A DNA stretch of 23,961 bases, from positions 1-23,961 of the forward strand of contig CAIRMS010000355.1 in assembly GCA_903879765.1 (NCBI GenBank). Reading direction: 5' to 3'. The DNA comes from an uncultured Flavobacteriales bacterium. GTDB lineage: Bacteria > Bacteroidota > Bacteroidia > Flavobacteriales_D > Crocinitomicaceae. The notes below the pieces were generated by a model. The model did no database searches and had not been told where the DNA came from. It saw nothing but the letters and a program-made list of their open reading frames with translations. Numbering within the stretch: position 1 is the stretch's first letter; the number at the start of each line of letters is the position of its first letter. The position numbers and the translations under genes are program-made. Of this stretch, positions 22,085 through 23,961 are shown in pieces.

Positions 22085-23578
22085 ATGCATAAATACCATC
22101 TGATACTCGCACTTACGTTCCTTTTTCCTTTTTTTGGAAGTTCACAAGACTGTGCCTCTTATTTTCGTTACGCAAAAGATGAAATTAGTCAGGTGAAATT
22201 ATGTCCAGAAGCCATGAAAGCGGACATTAAACAATTACATGAGCACATCCTTGAAACGCATCCAAATCCAAGTTTGTATTGTGGGGTTGAAGCCTTTGTT
22301 ACAGCCTATAAAAAAGCATTAGCATCCTGTTCAAGTGAGAAAACAATGCTTGAATTTCTACAAATTGTTACAGGTTATTTGGGGGTGATGAAAGATTCCC
22401 ATACCAATTTAAATCCGAGAGATTTCTTGTATTTTGGTCCAAAAGACCGTGCAGTTCTCCCTTTTTTCGTCGTGCGCATTAACGGTCATTTCTACTTACA
22501 TAGCATCTATAAAAATGACATTCCCGTTGGGAGTGAAATTCTTCAAGTTGATTCGTACAGCATTGATAGTTTATTTACTATTAGTAAAGGATTGAGTTTT
22601 ACAGAAGGAAACGCCGAGAAAGCAAAAGAAGAAATTGCGGAAGGAATGATAGGAGCAACGTTCAATTTACTCCACCGTGCGAATATTTCTGATGTCGCGA
22701 ACTTTAAAATTGTCGATTTAACTGGGGATACGACTGATGTAAAGGCGCATTATGTAAAATCCTCACATTATTTGAAAGACCGAGGGGCAAAAAGACAAGG
22801 TCCGATTCACTATTTTATTGATAAGGATAATCGTTGCCTGTTAACGATTGAGTCATTTGATAATATTACGCTCAAGAAGTTTAAAAAACAAATCGATGCC
22901 TGTTTTAGTGAAATTAAGCGAAAAAATGTTCAGGAAATATATATTGATTTACGTGACAATTTAGGCGGAATGCTGCGTGCACAGGAGTATGTTTTAAGTT
23001 ACTTGAATCAAAACGGGACATCTTTACAAATGAATTACTTGTACAAACGAAGTCATTTCGATCGTTTTGCCTCCCTTCCATTCTACCAGGAATGGCAATT
23101 CATGAACCGAGCTGAACGTGTTTATCCAAACGGATTAATTAGTCAAGAGTATGATTTTTACAAATCCCCATTAGGAACCACACGAACAATTTTATACGAT
23201 TACACACCGAAAAATAATCTTAATTATCGTTACAAAGGCAAATGCACATTGATTACCAATGGCTCCTCCATGTCCGCCTCTGTTTTATTTGCGGGTTGGT
23301 TTAAAAGCAACAATCGAGGAGAAATTATAGGAACACAATGTATGGGAGGTATTGGCGGCACTTTTGGAAACAGTGCTCCCTATTTCTTAACTCATTCAAA
23401 CATTCACCTGATGGTTTCCACATTAAAATTTACGCCAAAGGCGCTTTCACAGATAGAATTAAATCCAATAGAACCCGACCATGTTATTTCGATCAACCTT
23501 CAGCAATTGATCAAACAACAAGATCCAGTGTTAGAATATTTGAATATTCGAAAAGATTCAAAAAAGAAAGTAAAGTAA
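22085..23578 (+). CDS. Secreted S41-family peptidase, Tricorn/IRBP-like
   Basis: 497 residues with signal peptide MHKYHLILALTFLFPFFGSSQ. An N-terminal helical region carries a DSHT motif (His106), which matches the conserved D-G/S-H of the Tricorn/IRBP-like core. A central domain with PDZ-like strands (IPVGSEILQVDSYSID) precedes the S41 core: EIYIDLRDNLGG (about 284-295) and TNGSSMSASVLFAGWFK (about 391-407), the nucleophile region. The segment after it is EIIGTQCMGGIGGTFGN, lacking the lysine of the CtpA Ser-Lys dyad but like the glycine-rich loop of Tricorn-type enzymes, so a Ser-His-type mechanism is more likely. The EPDHVI end is typical of S41. It was probably exported to the periplasm or surface; substrate unknown. 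The gene end overlaps the convergent YqaA-type gene by 21 bases. Confidence 0.88.
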   Translation: MHKYHLILALTFLFPFFGSSQDCASYFRYAKDEISQVKLCPEAMKADIKQLHEHILETHPNPSLYCGVEAFVTAYKKALASCSSEKTMLEFLQIVTGYLGVMKDSHTNLNPRDFLYFGPKDRAVLPFFVVRINGHFYLHSIYKNDIPVGSEILQVDSYSIDSLFTISKGLSFTEGNAEKAKEEIAEGMIGATFNLLHRANISDVANFKIVDLTGDTTDVKAHYVKSSHYLKDRGAKRQGPIHYFIDKDNRCLLTIESFDNITLKKFKKQIDACFSEIKRKNVQEIYIDLRDNLGGMLRAQEYVLSYLNQNGTSLQMNYLYKRSHFDRFASLPFYQEWQFMNRAERVYPNGLISQEYDFYKSPLGTTRTILYDYTPKNNLNYRYKGKCTLITNGSSMSASVLFAGWFKSNNRGEIIGTQCMGGIGGTFGNSAPYFLTHSNIHLMVSTLKFTPKALSQIELNPIEPDHVISINLQQLIKQQDPVLEYLNIRKDSKKKVK

Positions 23579-23961
23579 AATAACGATTGCGTATCGTACT
23601 AATTTACCGATAGCAAAAAACAAGAACGTTAACACTTTAGGTGCTCGAAAGAAACCAAGCACGACACCGATCAGGTCACCGATTAAAGGAAGCCAAGAAA
23701 ATAAAGCGAGCCAGACGCCATATTTATGAACGCGTTCCTTCCATTGTTCAATTTGCGTGATTGTTACCTTTATTTTCTTCAACCAGATTGGCTTGGCAAG
23801 GTAACCAATGTAATAATTCAGGATCGCCCCAAGTGTATTTCCAGTCGAAGCGACTACTAAACACATAAGCGGGTCGTAATGATAGGCGAGCATTCCGAGC
23901 AGAAATGCTTCTGAGGCAACAGGAATTATGGTAGCAGCAAAAAAAGCGCTTAAAAATAACC
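23558..23961 (-). CDS. YqaA-family (DedA/SNARE-like) membrane protein, 5' truncated by window edge
   Basis: The frame stays open to the right edge: upstream of ATG 23893 it reads LSAFFAATIIPVASEAFLLG, the conserved ATxxPxxSE-type re-entrant motif of YqaA/DedA-like proteins, so the true start lies beyond the window. Visible in the rest are NTLGAILNYYIGYLAKP, then FSWLPLIGDLIGVVLGFFRA and a terminal helix VRYAIVILLYFLF. These are inner-membrane proteins of the VTT superfamily, linked in other bacteria to lipid flipping or envelope stability; the exact job of YqaA is not established. The 3' end overlaps the convergent S41 peptidase gene by 21 bases (23558-23578), with no terminator visible. Confidence 0.85.
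   Translation of the reverse strand, partial: LFLSAFFAATIIPVASEAFLLGMLAYHYDPLMCLVVASTGNTLGAILNYYIGYLAKPIWLKKIKVTITQIEQWKERVHKYGVWLALFSWLPLIGDLIGVVLGFFRAPKVLTFLFFAIGKLVRYAIVILLYFLF

Overview
The window is an AT-rich stretch of about 24 kb, densely coding, from a member of the Bacteroidota. The evidence is four proteins with type IX secretion (T9SS) C-terminal sorting domains, a PorZ-like T9SS component, several lipoproteins with short lipoboxes, and repeated TAnnTTTG -7 boxes, which are the Bacteroidota sigma-factor signature. The overall set fits Flavobacteriales; a Crocinitomicaceae/Fluviicola-like source is only a guess. I see no tRNA, rRNA, CRISPR, transposase or phage gene, and no gene-free stretch over 300 bases.

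Layout. The left edge (2-904, + strand) holds the C-terminal end of a HI0933-type flavoprotein and a small lipocalin-like lipoprotein, closed by a strong bidirectional terminator (932-966). Almost everything from 992 to 17465 is on the - strand. In order of transcription, right to left, it is: (i) a GT2 glycosyltransferase, a GT39-type membrane glycosyltransferase and porZ; (ii) pnuC and a nicotinamide riboside kinase, an uptake-and-trap pair; (iii) a SCO1-type copper chaperone; (iv) a pseudouridine synthase, a lipoprotein, an outer-membrane beta-barrel protein and pth, joined by 1-4 nt overlaps or a 3 nt gap; (v) a tightly packed five-gene surface-protein operon (GEVED protein, three six-bladed kelch propellers, DUF4907 lipoprotein); (vi) asnS.

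From 17566 to 19460 a + strand group encodes a RidA/2-aminomuconate-deaminase-like protein, a TPR membrane protein and an RlmI-like methyltransferase. It is followed by - strand genes for a PIN-PhoH ATPase, a TIGR01777 SDR protein and a small lipoprotein. A secreted Tricorn/IRBP-like S41 peptidase (+) then overlaps a partial YqaA-type membrane protein (-) at the right edge.

The most interesting parts are the kelch/GEVED/DUF4907 operon, which looks like a dedicated cell-surface module without a known function, the glycosyltransferase-porZ operon, which hints at a link between lipid-linked sugar synthesis and T9SS cargo anchoring, and a recurrent promoter layout in which a TAnnTTTG box sits only 5-8 nt before the start codon, suggesting leaderless or nearly leaderless mRNAs.
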